Shown: positions 28,614 through 38,930 of the stretch, piece by piece
Position numbering within the stretch: position 1 is the stretch's first letter
How the letters are laid out: each line of letters begins with the position of its first letter
From: Trypanosoma brucei gambiense DAL972
Taxonomy: Eukaryota > Euglenozoa > Kinetoplastea > Trypanosomatida > Trypanosomatidae
NCBI RefSeq assembly: GCF_000210295.1
Contig: NC_026742.1
Span: 744,001 to 808,000, forward strand
Reading direction: 5' to 3'
Length of the DNA: 64,000 bases
Made by a program: the position numbers and the translations under genes
The notes under the pieces: model-generated
Database searches by the model: none
Told to the model about the DNA's origin: nothing
The model's input: the letters and a program-made list of their open reading frames with translations, nothing else

Positions 28614-31600
28614 ATGATCGCTGCGGGCAATGAAAGCGCAATGCCAGAAACTGCGGAGGAACGCGTGGTGGAAGCAGTGCGTGCATTTCACAGTGATTTG
28701 TGCAGCGGGTTAACGGCTCGGGCAATTCACGAGTCTTCGAGCAACGCCACGGTTGCACTGCAACAGCTCACCGAGCTGCATAGCCGCACAGTGGAAGACT
28801 TGAACGACCAGATTGACAGACTCCAGAAGCAACTATTTGAAGCAGTTGAAGTTATTGAAAAACTTGGAGCCCAATTCGCTAGAAACGAGGACGAAAAGTC
28901 GACAGATGACCAACGTTCTTTTACTGTTGATGTTTTAAGCATCTCCCATGGACTGGAAAGCGAAGTGGAGGTAGGTCAGCAAAATACTGAACACGCGTGC
29001 GAACGGGGTAGGGAATACCGACCGTCCAGAGAAGAGTTGTCGTCGGACGCATTCGCCACTGCTAAAAGTGGTAGCAGCCTCAGGGACACTGGTGTAATGG
29101 ATGACGAAACAGCGGATCCCTCTCTTCTTAGAGACTTGTGGCGTGGACGCAGGACACTGCAGCAACAACAACAACAGCAGACTTGGCTTGTGGACCAGAT
29201 CAAGGAGCTGACATCACTTCTGGAGAAGGTGGTGAAGGAAAACGCTGTGTACAGACGGGAGTTAAAGCTACTCCATGCCACGTCAGTCCCTCTCGAGGAA
29301 CACAAGAAGTTGCTTGAAGAGCGAGACAGGCTTCTCCACGACTGCAGTAGTATTAGGATTGAGCTTCAGCGTCTACATGAAGAGGTAGAGGCAACGTTTG
29401 ACTCCGCGCATGGAGCACACCGGCGGCAACGAGATTTTGTAAGCAGTTGTGCAACTGCGAGTAGTCTTTCTGAATACAAGGGGGAGGGTTCATTCCCGCT
29501 ACAAATGCGAGAGCCAGAAGGGCTGGTGCATTCACTGACTACACCGCTCGAAGGAGGGGAGAGTAATGACCCAGGTGCCCAATTCGCTGGCGGTTGCCAC
29601 TCCGGGTTCGATGATGGTGCTCTTCTTCACACTGGACTCTGGAAAACGGCCATGCGGGAGCTTGAGCAGCAGGCGGCACTCGCAGCTTCTCAGCTCTCAG
29701 CCGCTGGCCGGCTGCGCGAGTTAGACGATCGTGTCGCAGAGCTGACGAGGGAACTGGATGAACTACGCGCCTCGTACAAGGAACTCGCGGCAGAGGATAA
29801 GTGTGTTCGTGAAGATTGTGAGCAACTAACGTTCCGTAATGCTGTTCTGTCGCAGCAAGTAGCGTCACTACTTGTGCGGGTGGAGCGGCAATGCCGCAGC
29901 ATACATCGGCTGTCGCGGCAACACGATGAACAGAAAGAGGAAATAGAAACGCTGTCCGAATCGGAAGAACTTACCGATCGCGGAAGGGATGTGGGAAAAG
30001 TTCGGCACCGTGCGGACCGGGGTCGCACTGCCGCAGCTGCGCGAGCGCTGCTCGAGCGGCGGAGCGCCGTGATGGGCCAGTCGCCGCTCCCCTCAACCCC
30101 CACAGCGGGGAGAGGAACGGATTGTGGTGTTAGTCATGTTCTTGATGTAATGTTGCCTCAACTAGAGCCTCTGCAAGTTGAGGGTGGGCTTCGCTCAGCT
30201 GTTGGTGTGTTTGCCCGGGGACCTCGCCGGTCGGTGCACCTTCGGAACCTCGGTTCACCTCCGGTCACCCTTGAGAACACGCAACCCCCAAGGCTCCCAC
30301 CATGCGAGGAACTAAGCGGCGTAGCCCTTGGACGGCCCTCCGGATACGCAACTGTTTATCCTTCCCAACTGAAGGGCCAGACAGGTCCCAGCAGTGTGAA
30401 CAGCAAGGGCTCTTTTTATTCAGAGACTTCAGCAGCATCCGGACTAGTCGTTAGCGAGGACGAGGAAGAGAACAAGCGATTTGTTGAACTTTTGCGTGAG
30501 GACGAGAATCTGGAACGGTTCTCCATCAATTCTGTGAAGGACTTACTAAAGCGCAACCAGGAACTGTTGAAGCAACTGTATATAATGACACAGCGCGCAG
30601 ATAGCGTCCCCAAGCAGACTTCAAGTGAGGTTGCGGCCGAGGAAGGAGAAAAGAGCCGCAGCACCTCAGATACAGAAGCAGCAGTGCCACTGCAAAGAAG
30701 TAACCGCAAGCGGCGGAGAGAAAGCACATCATTTTCTGGCGAGGAAGTTAGGGAGCAAAGTGGGAAGCTGCAGAGGTCATGTGAAGAAGTGGGATCTCCG
30801 GACCAAGCGGTAAACGACTCGTATGTGCAGTTGGAGCGACACGTCCACGAGCATATTGATGCAGTGCTAAGAAGCCATGAGGCGCAGTTAACCCTCACGG
30901 ACAAGGGGCTGGCGTCATCGCTCATTCACGTAATCGAGCTAGGTCGGGAGTTCAATACAAGTGCTGGAAACAAGCACTTTGAAAACTGGGTGGATGTCAC
31001 TGCTAAGGATAACATCATTACCTCTCTCGTTAGGCTATGTTTGCAACAGGGAATCCGTGCTGCAGATCAGGCTATTGCACTTGCTGCGGCGCAGCAATCG
31101 ATCGATATACCCTCAATGAAGGATTGTTGGTGCGAGGCCCAGCGTGTACTGAAACAATCCGCCAGGGAACTTCAATCCGCCGTCTCCCAACTTCAGCGGG
31201 ACAACCCTGCAATAACGGTGGTGGAGGGAATAAGCAGTGCGTCTGTAAGTGCATCTGAAAAAGAAGCGGATGAGGCGCAGCTGTTGCAGAGCATCACACA
31301 ACTTCTGCGAACAGCTTCTCTGAGAGAACATACTGTTCAGCGTGTACTAAGATTGGCAGCGCGGCGTATGCGTGCAACACGGCGAGCCTGCGACGTTTCT
31401 AAATCCGCGCCGTTGCAGCCGTGCGAAGACACACAGGAACAATGTGACCAGCCGGCCAGGGACAAAACCAATGAGACGCATGATGTCCCGTTCGGTGATA
31501 CTGACGATGACTGGGACAGCGACAGTGACGGTGACGATGGGCCTCGCCAGCTTCGATTACAAGTTGATGCAGCACATGCTCAGTATCAGAAATTGCTGGC

Positions 31601-33179
31601 GGCACACCATGAGGAACGAAAGCAACACACTGTACTACTAGACAGAATGTGGCGTCTTGAGGAAGAGATGGTTGCCGCCAGGCGTCAGCGGGAGGAGGCA
31701 CTAGAAAGTATGGCAACGATGATGAAACGTGAAGACTACGAGGCAACAGTTGCCGCACTAGACAATGCAAACGCGACGGTGGAGATGTTGGAAGAACGTG
31801 TGAAGCAGCAGAGTGCAGTCCAAGGGCTCCAGCAACAAGAGCTGGAGCGCTGCAAGCAGGAACGCGAGGAGGATGTGCGTCGTCACGCCGAAGAAGCCGC
31901 ACAGAGGGCTGCTCAGTTTGCCCACAAGGATGAAATCATAGCGCATTACGCGTCGCAGCAACAGCAGTTGGAGCAGCGCATCAGTGACTTGCAGACGGCA
32001 AACCACCAACTGGAGGCGCAGGTACAACAAGGACAATGCGTGATCAATGCGAAGGAAGAGGAGGTGACAGAGTTACAGAAAAAACTGTGCCGGGCAGAAC
32101 TTGCGCTGCTAGAGCAGGAATGCACACAAGGGCTGCTTCTCACCATGTTTCCTGGTGATGAATTCCTCGAAAAGAACAGTAACCTCATTCACGAGCAAAG
32201 ACGTGAGAAGGAAGTCTTGACGCAACAGGTGGCTTTACTGAAGGTAGAGCTTGACACTGCCCGTCAAGACATGACGGAACAGCGACTACAGCTACAGCAG
32301 GCAGTGCAGATGCGACAGGAGGCGGAACTGCTTCTTCAAGAGTTGGCTCTGGGACATAAAAGAACAGTTGAGGATCCTTTAGACGCGTCGAGCACACAAA
32401 CCCCTTGTGCGGCCATGGCCTCTGAAACATACCAGGCGGAACTCGAGTCATTGCGGCGTGCTAATGCATTACTTTTAGTAGAAAAACAGGGGTGGGAAGA
32501 GCGGGAGGAACTCCTTCGAAGGCAACTCGACGCGTTGGGTCGTAACCCGGTCAGCGAAACTGCCCGGCGCTACGGGTTGCAGGGAACACAGTCATTTGAG
32601 GAGCAACTTGAGCAAATGCAAGTGCGTTGTGCCGAGTTGCAACAAAAGCTTGAAGAAGCGGAGGCTCTTCGGATCACGCTGAAGGAACTGACGGAGGAAA
32701 AGGTCCATTTGGCCTCCCAACTGGATGAGTTACAAACCGTTCTCTCCGAGCAGCGAGAAACTAACAAAGCCCTCGAGAGGGAGATAAAGAAGGTCCATGA
32801 ACGACTTGTGGAGAAGGAGGAGTCACACGATGCGGTGAAGATAACACTGGCAGAAAAGGAAGAAATGATCAACAACATCAGCGATGCGATTCGCTCACTG
32901 GAGGCTCAAATTAAGAATTTGGACAGGTCTGTGAGCGAAACGGAAAAGGAACGAGACAAGCTGCTGCAAGATAATGTGAAACTTATTGAAAGTGTGAAAG
33001 CGCTAACGGAGGCTGTGAAAAAGAAGGAGGCGGAGCGGAAGGCGGCTCAAGCGGCGTTGGCACAAGGACTGGCAAGTGCTTCTGCCTCGTCTCAACGACG
33101 AAGAGGTCGCACTTCCGGTGGGGCAGGTGGTCCCACTCCCGTTTCCATTACTGGCTCGCTTGGATTGAAGCCATCGTAG
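28614..33179 (+). CDS. Large coiled-coil protein
   Basis: A 1521-residue protein dominated by heptad-like, glutamine-, glutamate- and leucine-rich sequence. Coiled coils are likely at about 45-95, 175-255, 340-445 and, most extensively, 990-1490. Between them lie a serine/proline-rich section (about 470-600) and a globular-looking helical section (about 735-870, with HVHEHIDAVLRSHEAQL and an LCLQQGIRAADQAIALAA stretch). The C-terminus is basic and glycine/serine-rich. There is no signal peptide or membrane segment. Such proteins in trypanosomes are often parts of the flagellar, basal body or attachment-zone cytoskeleton, or Golgi tethers; the sequence alone does not decide. Start at the first ATG of the leader (28614). 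Confidence 0.9.
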   Translation: MIAAGNESAMPETAEERVVEAVRAFHSDLCSGLTARAIHESSSNATVALQQLTELHSRTVEDLNDQIDRLQKQLFEAVEVIEKLGAQFARNEDEKSTDDQRSFTVDVLSISHGLESEVEVGQQNTEHACERGREYRPSREELSSDAFATAKSGSSLRDTGVMDDETADPSLLRDLWRGRRTLQQQQQQQTWLVDQIKELTSLLEKVVKENAVYRRELKLLHATSVPLEEHKKLLEERDRLLHDCSSIRIELQRLHEEVEATFDSAHGAHRRQRDFVSSCATASSLSEYKGEGSFPLQMREPEGLVHSLTTPLEGGESNDPGAQFAGGCHSGFDDGALLHTGLWKTAMRELEQQAALAASQLSAAGRLRELDDRVAELTRELDELRASYKELAAEDKCVREDCEQLTFRNAVLSQQVASLLVRVERQCRSIHRLSRQHDEQKEEIETLSESEELTDRGRDVGKVRHRADRGRTAAAARALLERRSAVMGQSPLPSTPTAGRGTDCGVSHVLDVMLPQLEPLQVEGGLRSAVGVFARGPRRSVHLRNLGSPPVTLENTQPPRLPPCEELSGVALGRPSGYATVYPSQLKGQTGPSSVNSKGSFYSETSAASGLVVSEDEEENKRFVELLREDENLERFSINSVKDLLKRNQELLKQLYIMTQRADSVPKQTSSEVAAEEGEKSRSTSDTEAAVPLQRSNRKRRRESTSFSGEEVREQSGKLQRSCEEVGSPDQAVNDSYVQLERHVHEHIDAVLRSHEAQLTLTDKGLASSLIHVIELGREFNTSAGNKHFENWVDVTAKDNIITSLVRLCLQQGIRAADQAIALAAAQQSIDIPSMKDCWCEAQRVLKQSARELQSAVSQLQRDNPAITVVEGISSASVSASEKEADEAQLLQSITQLLRTASLREHTVQRVLRLAARRMRATRRACDVSKSAPLQPCEDTQEQCDQPARDKTNETHDVPFGDTDDDWDSDSDGDDGPRQLRLQVDAAHAQYQKLLAAHHEERKQHTVLLDRMWRLEEEMVAARRQREEALESMATMMKREDYEATVAALDNANATVEMLEERVKQQSAVQGLQQQELERCKQEREEDVRRHAEEAAQRAAQFAHKDEIIAHYASQQQQLEQRISDLQTANHQLEAQVQQGQCVINAKEEEVTELQKKLCRAELALLEQECTQGLLLTMFPGDEFLEKNSNLIHEQRREKEVLTQQVALLKVELDTARQDMTEQRLQLQQAVQMRQEAELLLQELALGHKRTVEDPLDASSTQTPCAAMASETYQAELESLRRANALLLVEKQGWEEREELLRRQLDALGRNPVSETARRYGLQGTQSFEEQLEQMQVRCAELQQKLEEAEALRITLKELTEEKVHLASQLDELQTVLSEQRETNKALEREIKKVHERLVEKEESHDAVKITLAEKEEMINNISDAIRSLEAQIKNLDRSVSETEKERDKLLQDNVKLIESVKALTEAVKKKEAERKAAQAALAQGLASASASSQRRRGRTSGGAGGPTPVSITGSLGLKPS

Positions 33180-33595
33180 TCGTGACGACGGGCACACACC
33201 CAAACATATATATATATATATACATTATCTATTATATGGAAGCGCTACTGAATCAATAGTTGAGTAAATCCACCGCTAGAAGAAACATTGTATTCCATTT
33301 AGGCACGAAGTCACTGCCTCATACCCCCCCCCTTCGTGCTTCGTAAGCACGCTAAGCGCAGATGGTATTTGTAATCTTCAACTACCCTTATTTTCGACGA
33401 TAGAAGTCCTCCTATGATCGCTAATTTCACCCTTTTTTTTTTCATTGTCAGATAACATACACAGATATTTTTTTTATTCAATTTAAGGGGCATCGGTGGG
33501 TCGACATCAATAGGGATCAAAGTTATCTTTTTCTAGTTTCAGTGAGTGTAAAAGTTGAAGGCAGGGAAAAAGAAGGAAGACTGCAAGAAGAAACC
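33180..33595 (+). other. Spacer between coiled-coil genes
   Basis: About 415 bases with AT repeats (33207-33222), a C10 run near 33325, and T-tracts. Candidate acceptors are AG at 33450-33451 and 33535-33536, the second 60 bases before the ATG at 33596. Confidence 0.55.
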
Positions 33596-34300
33596 ATGAC
33601 ACTGGAGGGCAGCATCAGCGACTGGGAGGTCATCGATGAGTCGGAAGAATCATTCGATGAAACTGCGGATGAACAAACAAATGGCCGTTGCGCAAATGTT
33701 GTTGTTGTTGGATATGGCAACAATGATTGTGACGACGATGAAAACACTGGCAAGCTTTTGTCATCGACGGATCCCTTTAGTTTAGCAGGCACTCCTCGTG
33801 AGCGCAGTAATCTAAAAGATGAGGAGGAAACCCGGCGGCAGAGAAATGCTGTAAGGATGGCGGATCTGAACACGAACGCCACCACTGAAGTGGATAACGA
33901 AACACATGATGAATTAGCTGAAATAAAAGAGCTTTGTGCGGTGCAGCAGGAACAACTGAAGCGGCAGGCTGAGGAAATACGTGAACTGAAGGAACGCCTC
34001 AATGAGAGGGCAATGCATTCAGAAGAGCGCACTAGAATTATTGAGGCGCAGAGTAAGAGGATCGGTTGTCTTCTTAGGGTGGTAGAGCGACTAAAAAGCC
34101 GAGAGTCCAGTAAAGTTTTCTACCAAGATGAGGAAAATGCTGAATTGCAAATGGGGCTCGAGCATTTGAAAGTTGGCACGAATAATTCTCACCACCGCGC
34201 ACCAATGTTTAATACAGCCCCGTCACAGCGAAGGGCTTTGATATTTGAATGTCGCAAGCAGCCGAGCGATTGGGAAACGCCGATTGGCGAAGGGGCCTAA
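33596..34300 (+). CDS. Small coiled-coil protein with an N-terminal SDWEVI motif
   Basis: A 234-residue protein of unknown family. The N-terminus has a W-x-x-I motif in acidic surroundings (SDWEVIDESEE, residues about 8-18), resembling an ATG8-interacting (LIR) motif. A central coiled coil (about 108-175) with IKELCAVQQEQLKRQAEEIREL heptads follows, then a basic C-terminal third. No membrane segments. The frame stays open upstream to a GTG at 33542, but the first ATG is 33596. The coiled coil suggests a dimer, adaptor or tether. Confidence 0.75.
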   Translation: MTLEGSISDWEVIDESEESFDETADEQTNGRCANVVVVGYGNNDCDDDENTGKLLSSTDPFSLAGTPRERSNLKDEEETRRQRNAVRMADLNTNATTEVDNETHDELAEIKELCAVQQEQLKRQAEEIRELKERLNERAMHSEERTRIIEAQSKRIGCLLRVVERLKSRESSKVFYQDEENAELQMGLEHLKVGTNNSHHRAPMFNTAPSQRRALIFECRKQPSDWETPIGEGA

Positions 34301-36214
34301 GGAGCCAAACAAATTGATAAAGTGCGAGTGTTTCGTGCCAGCACGAAAAATGGGTTCCGGAAGGGGAGCTTCATAGGAGCGTAAAGTGTTTTCCCATTTC
34401 CCATGTGTATGTACGAAATCAATTATAAGTTGTGTGGGAAAACTGTAGTAGAAGAGGAAAACGAGAAGATTTGGAGGAAAGTTTCGTTAAGCCAAAACAA
34501 GAAAGAGGTGGAAAAAGAAAACAGTAATTTTTTAATCTCTTTATTTCATTATTGAAAGGATTTCTGCCTTTTAATTTCCCTCTGTCCTTTCTTTTTTCCT
34601 TTGGTTCTTGCTTTACCGTATGAACAAACTCCACAAACAGGAAGTAGAGATGAAAAAGAGGAAAGTATTGTAGTAATAATAGCACAACGAAACAAAATAA
34701 GAAGCAGAAAACTTTCTTCGAAGGCGAATGTAAGGGGAAGAAGCAAAAATACCGTAAAAGAAAAATAGCGACCGATGATAGAAAGGGGGAGGAACAGGGC
34801 ACAAAGCACATGGTTTTGACTTGGTGAAGCGAAGTGAAACTTGACGGTTTGGTGAACGTTCTCGTTTTCATTTTCCGCGTGCATGCGTTTGGGTGTGCTT
34901 GCATTTTGATTCGTTTTTTTCTTTTTTTTTTGTACAAATAAACTATACATATGCGAAGGTACGCATGTCCTCCGTGAGTTCGGCTGCGGTCAAGAGTGCG
35001 TTGAAGGGTCGATGGTGTGTCAAGCGTTCCCCCTGGATCGTTTATTAACGTTTTGTTGTCACTAAATTTACCCTACTTTTTTCTTCCTCCTTTCCTAATG
35101 TTAAGAGGTTTGATCACCACCTATTTTTTTTTCTACTTCACATATATATGTATATCGGTGTGTGTTAGCTAATATATGGGTATTTGCTTGCTTTATTATT
35201 ATCATCATCATTATATATATATATATATATATATATTCTGGTTAACTGTGGAGTGGTGCGGTCCACGCGCACACAGAAATGCCACTCATTTTGCTCCTTC
35301 ATCCTTTTTTTTGTTTAATTAACAGCCACGACACTCACCAGAATTTTATGTTTCCACATCTTGTTTACTTGTTGTTTTTTATGATTTTGGAGTTCGTTGA
35401 TTCCTCCACTGTAACTTATCACCGCGGCACCACTGCCCGACATATAACCGTTGAGCGAAGGGAGGAGGAAAATAGGAACGAAAAAGTACATCTCATGGCT
35501 TACTTATGCGCCTTACTACATATTGGTGTTTATGACTCATTGGGCTTCGTTCCTCATTCCTTTCTCTTCTCTTTTTTCTCTCTTCTAGTTTTAAGTGTAG
35601 TTTTTTTTTGTCATTTATGTCTCGTTCTGTTTCTTCTTTTCCTTCACGCAACTTCTCACGACTCCTGAGTGAGGTGTGATGCTTGTCATTTATTTAAATA
35701 AACTTCTTGTGGCAGAAAATGGGAAGATGTGAGTGGCCTTTTTACTCCGGCTGCTTTGAAGAGGGTCACTTAAGTTGGCTCGGATGCAGCGAAAGAAGAA
35801 ATTTCTGAGGACAAGTGACGCCGTGATGGCGACATGTGTTAGGAATATGGTGTTGTTGTTTGTTTGCCCCTTTTCATTTGACGAACATTAAGTTTCATTT
35901 TATTCTTGGGAGATGGGGGGGGGGGGGGTGGATTTCGATTGCGTTCAGCTGTAGGGACCTCAGGTCCTGAGCGTATTTTGCCAGTCCTGACTAATATAAT
36001 ATTCGCACAATTAAGCATACGTATTACGTATATCTCAGCTGCTGTAGTCGTCCTGCTATTACTTTTGCTTTGCGTTTTGTTTCCCTCTCACATATAAAAT
36101 ACAATTACCATCGTTGTCAAAATTGGAACGCACTACACGACTCGTTGAGAACCTTTGTCGTAGCTGCCGCGGTCAATCGTGCTGCAGTAACTGTTTTTTT
36201 TTTCTACCCCTGAC
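34301..36214 (+). other. Long low-complexity spacer (1.9 kb)
   Basis: Purine-rich in its first part (34440-34800), then T- and AT-rich, with a (TA)12 microsatellite at about 35212-35236 and a G14 run at 35915-35928. An open frame at 35279-35668 (129 codons) is built from pyrimidine-rich DNA, has F/L/S-heavy composition and no recognisable domain. I treat it as spurious. Confidence 0.6.
35212..35236. repeat. (TA)12 microsatellite
   Basis: About twelve uninterrupted TA dinucleotides preceded by an ATT/ATC-rich stretch. Confidence 0.95.
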
Positions 36215-38215
36215 ATGTCAGTGAGCGGTGTGTTCAGCAAAGGCCGTGGCATTGGTCACGAGGCGGCCACCTCCATCCTTCGTTATATTCCACGTGCACG
36301 TGTACCATGGCAGCCAAGTCGCTTTGGGCGTGAGAATCTCACAGCCGCGGATATGGCGCGACTCTGGAGTCGGGGCCGATACCGTGACGGGCCTGGCAAT
36401 TACAACAGCGGATACTGCACAGAGCGCACGCATGTGCTCGAAGAAAACACTGTGTCAATCATACCGAGGCGGGAATTGGAAAAATATATGCCGGACATTA
36501 CAATCGGCCCGAAGGCATTAGTTACACCAGTTTCATTGATGAATGCACGGAACGGTCATCGCGTGACGCACGACCTGTTGCATTCATACGACCCACACAT
36601 TGGTCGACTTGGTAAACCGGCTGTTGTTGATCATGACAACATTACCGTGGAGGACCCCAACCGTGTTGGCCTCAATGCAGCGACACTTGACTGTAGGGGG
36701 CGCATTTATCGGTGGCTGCGCCGCGGCCCCTTCTTTCAGGTGGACAATTACTTCCGTCGGTCGGTGAAACTTAATCGAGACGGGACGCTTCCAACCGATT
36801 TTGTGCATGAGGCGCCGTTGATGCGCAAGATTATTCGGCTTGCGCACCGTGGGCATTTAAAGGCAGCGTGTGAAGAGTACCGTCGTGTAACGACAGTTCC
36901 ACCCGTGGAGGTTTACCGTGCGCTAACGGCCTGCTGTGTACCGGGTGCCAAACTTGCAGATGCAGTGTCCATATTTGAGGATGGTGACTCGAAACTATTC
37001 TATGTGTCGCGAGATGGGGAAGTACTCCACAACCTCATGCGATGCGCCATTGCGGCACGGCATCGCGCGCGTATAATGTGGGTGTACAATGTAATGCGTG
37101 GTCGATTCTACGAAAACGTTGTTGTGCGCGCAGAAGTGGATCTCATATGGCGTTACCGCATTGCAATGATCGCGCTTGAATACCTGCTTGACCACGAATG
37201 CGCTGAGGAGGCGGCCGCTATTTACAGCTATCTTGTTGAAGAAGAACTGTTGCGCTGCGATGTGCACGTCCGAGTCGGTCTCCACATGCGCGAGGCAATT
37301 GCAGCGGGGAAGCCAATAACGTTGAATGACGACGTAATGAATGCTACATCGCTTGTCAGGGATGCGACGGCCGTCGCACCTGAGGTGGCCCGTGAGCTGC
37401 AACGCCGCCACGCACAGACGCTTCAAAATAGCGCTGTTGAAGCCGTGGGCGCGGAAAATGTGAGAGAGGGATCCGCCCCTTGGTCAATTCTTGGTCCCCT
37501 CACGGCTATTGGACCAACAGCGGAGGATACCATGGTTTGGTTACAGCAACACTACGGTGATGTCGATGTTATGAGTATTATGCGGTGGGCCCGTTTTAGG
37601 AAAGGGAAGGATTTGATGGCGAAGGACCGTCCACAGTATCTTGCGCGCGCCGCCGCATGGATTGAGCTCCTCAGCAAACGTAACCGTGAGATGGAAGAGG
37701 TGCCTTTGACCTACATGCGCAAATCTAAACCACTGGTGCTGGACACGAACTCTAACGTGCGGGTGGCCTGGCAAACACCGTTGATGAGAAGCGGTGGGCC
37801 ACCAAGGCTGCTCGCCAGGGAGGAAGGCTACGTGTTTCACCACAGCAATAGTTCTCGCTTTGTAGAGGAAACCTACCGCCACCCGGGCGAATCATTGCAG
37901 TCACGTTACCTGGCTCTTCAACCTCTGCACACGGAGGTATCTGCAAAAGAGGACTTTCAACGGCTCTATTACCAAGCGCAGAAGCATCACAAACAACAGG
38001 AACGTTTACTTCCTGTATCAACAGCAGCGATCCCGTCTCGTATCGTACACCATTCGGTGATGAGCGCTCTGCACGGTGTAAGTGGGAAAGGTGAGCCAGC
38101 AAACCGCAGCTTGTTCACTGGTAATAGGAGTAATGACAGTCATTCCAACACTGGCGTCGCTAGTGGTACCAGCGCCTGCACCGACGGTGCGGGAAGCGCG
38201 ACTCCGGAGTTTTAG
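36215..38215 (+). CDS. PPR-like, probably mitochondrial RNA-binding or mitoribosomal protein
   Basis: A 666-residue protein. The N-terminus (1-45) has many arginines and no acid until residue 16, compatible with a mitochondrial presequence. Residues about 205-345 read as paired helices in the style of pentatricopeptide repeats: RGHLKAACEEYRRVTTVPPVEVYRALTACC, then AIAARHRARIMWVYNVMRGRFYENVVV and ECAEEAAAIYSYLVEEELLRCD. Kinetoplastids use many such proteins in mitochondrial ribosomes and RNA processing. The C-terminal third is basic and proline-rich with no known domain. The T/C tract at 36191-36210 abuts the ATG and its first AG (36220-36221) falls inside the frame. Splicing must therefore use an upstream site, or the true start may be ATG 36353. 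Confidence 0.7.
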   Translation: MSVSGVFSKGRGIGHEAATSILRYIPRARVPWQPSRFGRENLTAADMARLWSRGRYRDGPGNYNSGYCTERTHVLEENTVSIIPRRELEKYMPDITIGPKALVTPVSLMNARNGHRVTHDLLHSYDPHIGRLGKPAVVDHDNITVEDPNRVGLNAATLDCRGRIYRWLRRGPFFQVDNYFRRSVKLNRDGTLPTDFVHEAPLMRKIIRLAHRGHLKAACEEYRRVTTVPPVEVYRALTACCVPGAKLADAVSIFEDGDSKLFYVSRDGEVLHNLMRCAIAARHRARIMWVYNVMRGRFYENVVVRAEVDLIWRYRIAMIALEYLLDHECAEEAAAIYSYLVEEELLRCDVHVRVGLHMREAIAAGKPITLNDDVMNATSLVRDATAVAPEVARELQRRHAQTLQNSAVEAVGAENVREGSAPWSILGPLTAIGPTAEDTMVWLQQHYGDVDVMSIMRWARFRKGKDLMAKDRPQYLARAAAWIELLSKRNREMEEVPLTYMRKSKPLVLDTNSNVRVAWQTPLMRSGGPPRLLAREEGYVFHHSNSSRFVEETYRHPGESLQSRYLALQPLHTEVSAKEDFQRLYYQAQKHHKQQERLLPVSTAAIPSRIVHHSVMSALHGVSGKGEPANRSLFTGNRSNDSHSNTGVASGTSACTDGAGSATPEF

Positions 38216-38696
38216 GTCAGGTGTATTTGGAGTGGCGCATATTCGTGCAAGTGTAATTCACATATATGTAAACGTTGGAGGTTTTGATATATAGGGAAGG
38301 GAAACTATTTTCCTACACTCTGAGAGTGTAAGATTACGAAGGAGAAGGAAGTTACCTGGATATCTTGCGCTGGTTTTGTTCCTCCGTGTGCCACGTGATG
38401 TGGGACGGACTCTCGGGAATTGGAGCGATCGCATGTGATAAGGACAACTATCGGAGTGAGAGACTAAACCATTTCGTCCTGTTCCAGCCCCAAATTTGTT
38501 GGCGTGTGCGGGGCACTTTACTTACCGAATTTAATAACTGTGCCACATGCCCGACCAATCGTGTGCGCGAAGGTATGCCAGCTATATTCTTCATTTTTCC
38601 TTTCCTTTTTTCACTGCATTTCTCCCCGCTACTCACATGGTGTATGTACTAGGTGTGAACTGTTGAATAACTCAGCTGCTTTTTGTTTTTGGAAAG
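38216..38696 (+). other. Spacer with splice signals for a possible small gene
   Basis: Unremarkable to about 38580, then a pyrimidine tract (about 38580-38640) with AG at 38651-38652. A second tract (CTGCTTTTTGTTTTTGG) has AG at 38695-38696 directly before the ATG at 38697. Confidence 0.5.
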
Positions 38697-38930
38697 ATGC
38701 TGAATCGGCACGGTACCCGACTGGATATTGGAACCCCAGAGGATGTGGCTGAGTTGGATGCTGCAGAGGCGCTCCGGCGGCAGTACGATGGTGCCCCATA
38801 CCCCAATTGCCCTGGTGGTAGTTCCGTTCCCCTACAGGAAAGAGATGCGAGTTGCTTTGAGCGACATTGTTATCCTCAGTATTATTCTCATCACCCTCAA
38901 CAACAGCAACAGCCGCCATCGCAGCAATGA
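38697..38930 (+). CDS. Possible small protein with glutamine/proline-rich tail
   Basis: A 77-codon frame beginning at an ATG well placed after two pyrimidine tracts with AG. Composition is protein-like, not low-complexity: a charged helix (TPEDVAELDAAEALRRQYDG, about 13-32), four cysteines scattered through the sequence, and a tail of HPQQQQQPPSQQ. No family recognised. The only case for a gene is splice context plus balanced composition in a 2-kb gap. Confidence 0.42.
   Translation: MLNRHGTRLDIGTPEDVAELDAAEALRRQYDGAPYPNCPGGSSVPLQERDASCFERHCYPQYYSHHPQQQQQPPSQQ

Noticed and set aside
31399..31902. 167-codon minus-strand frame inside the large coiled-coil gene
   Set aside because: Mirror of the glutamine/glutamate-rich coding strand; typical shadow frame.
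34419..34937. 172-codon open frame on the minus strand
   Set aside because: Complement of a purine-rich spacer, low-complexity, and opposite to the direction of every real gene here.
35279..35668. 129-codon open frame on + strand
   Set aside because: Hydrophobic F/L/S-rich translation of pyrimidine-rich spacer, no domain, no splice acceptor placed before it.
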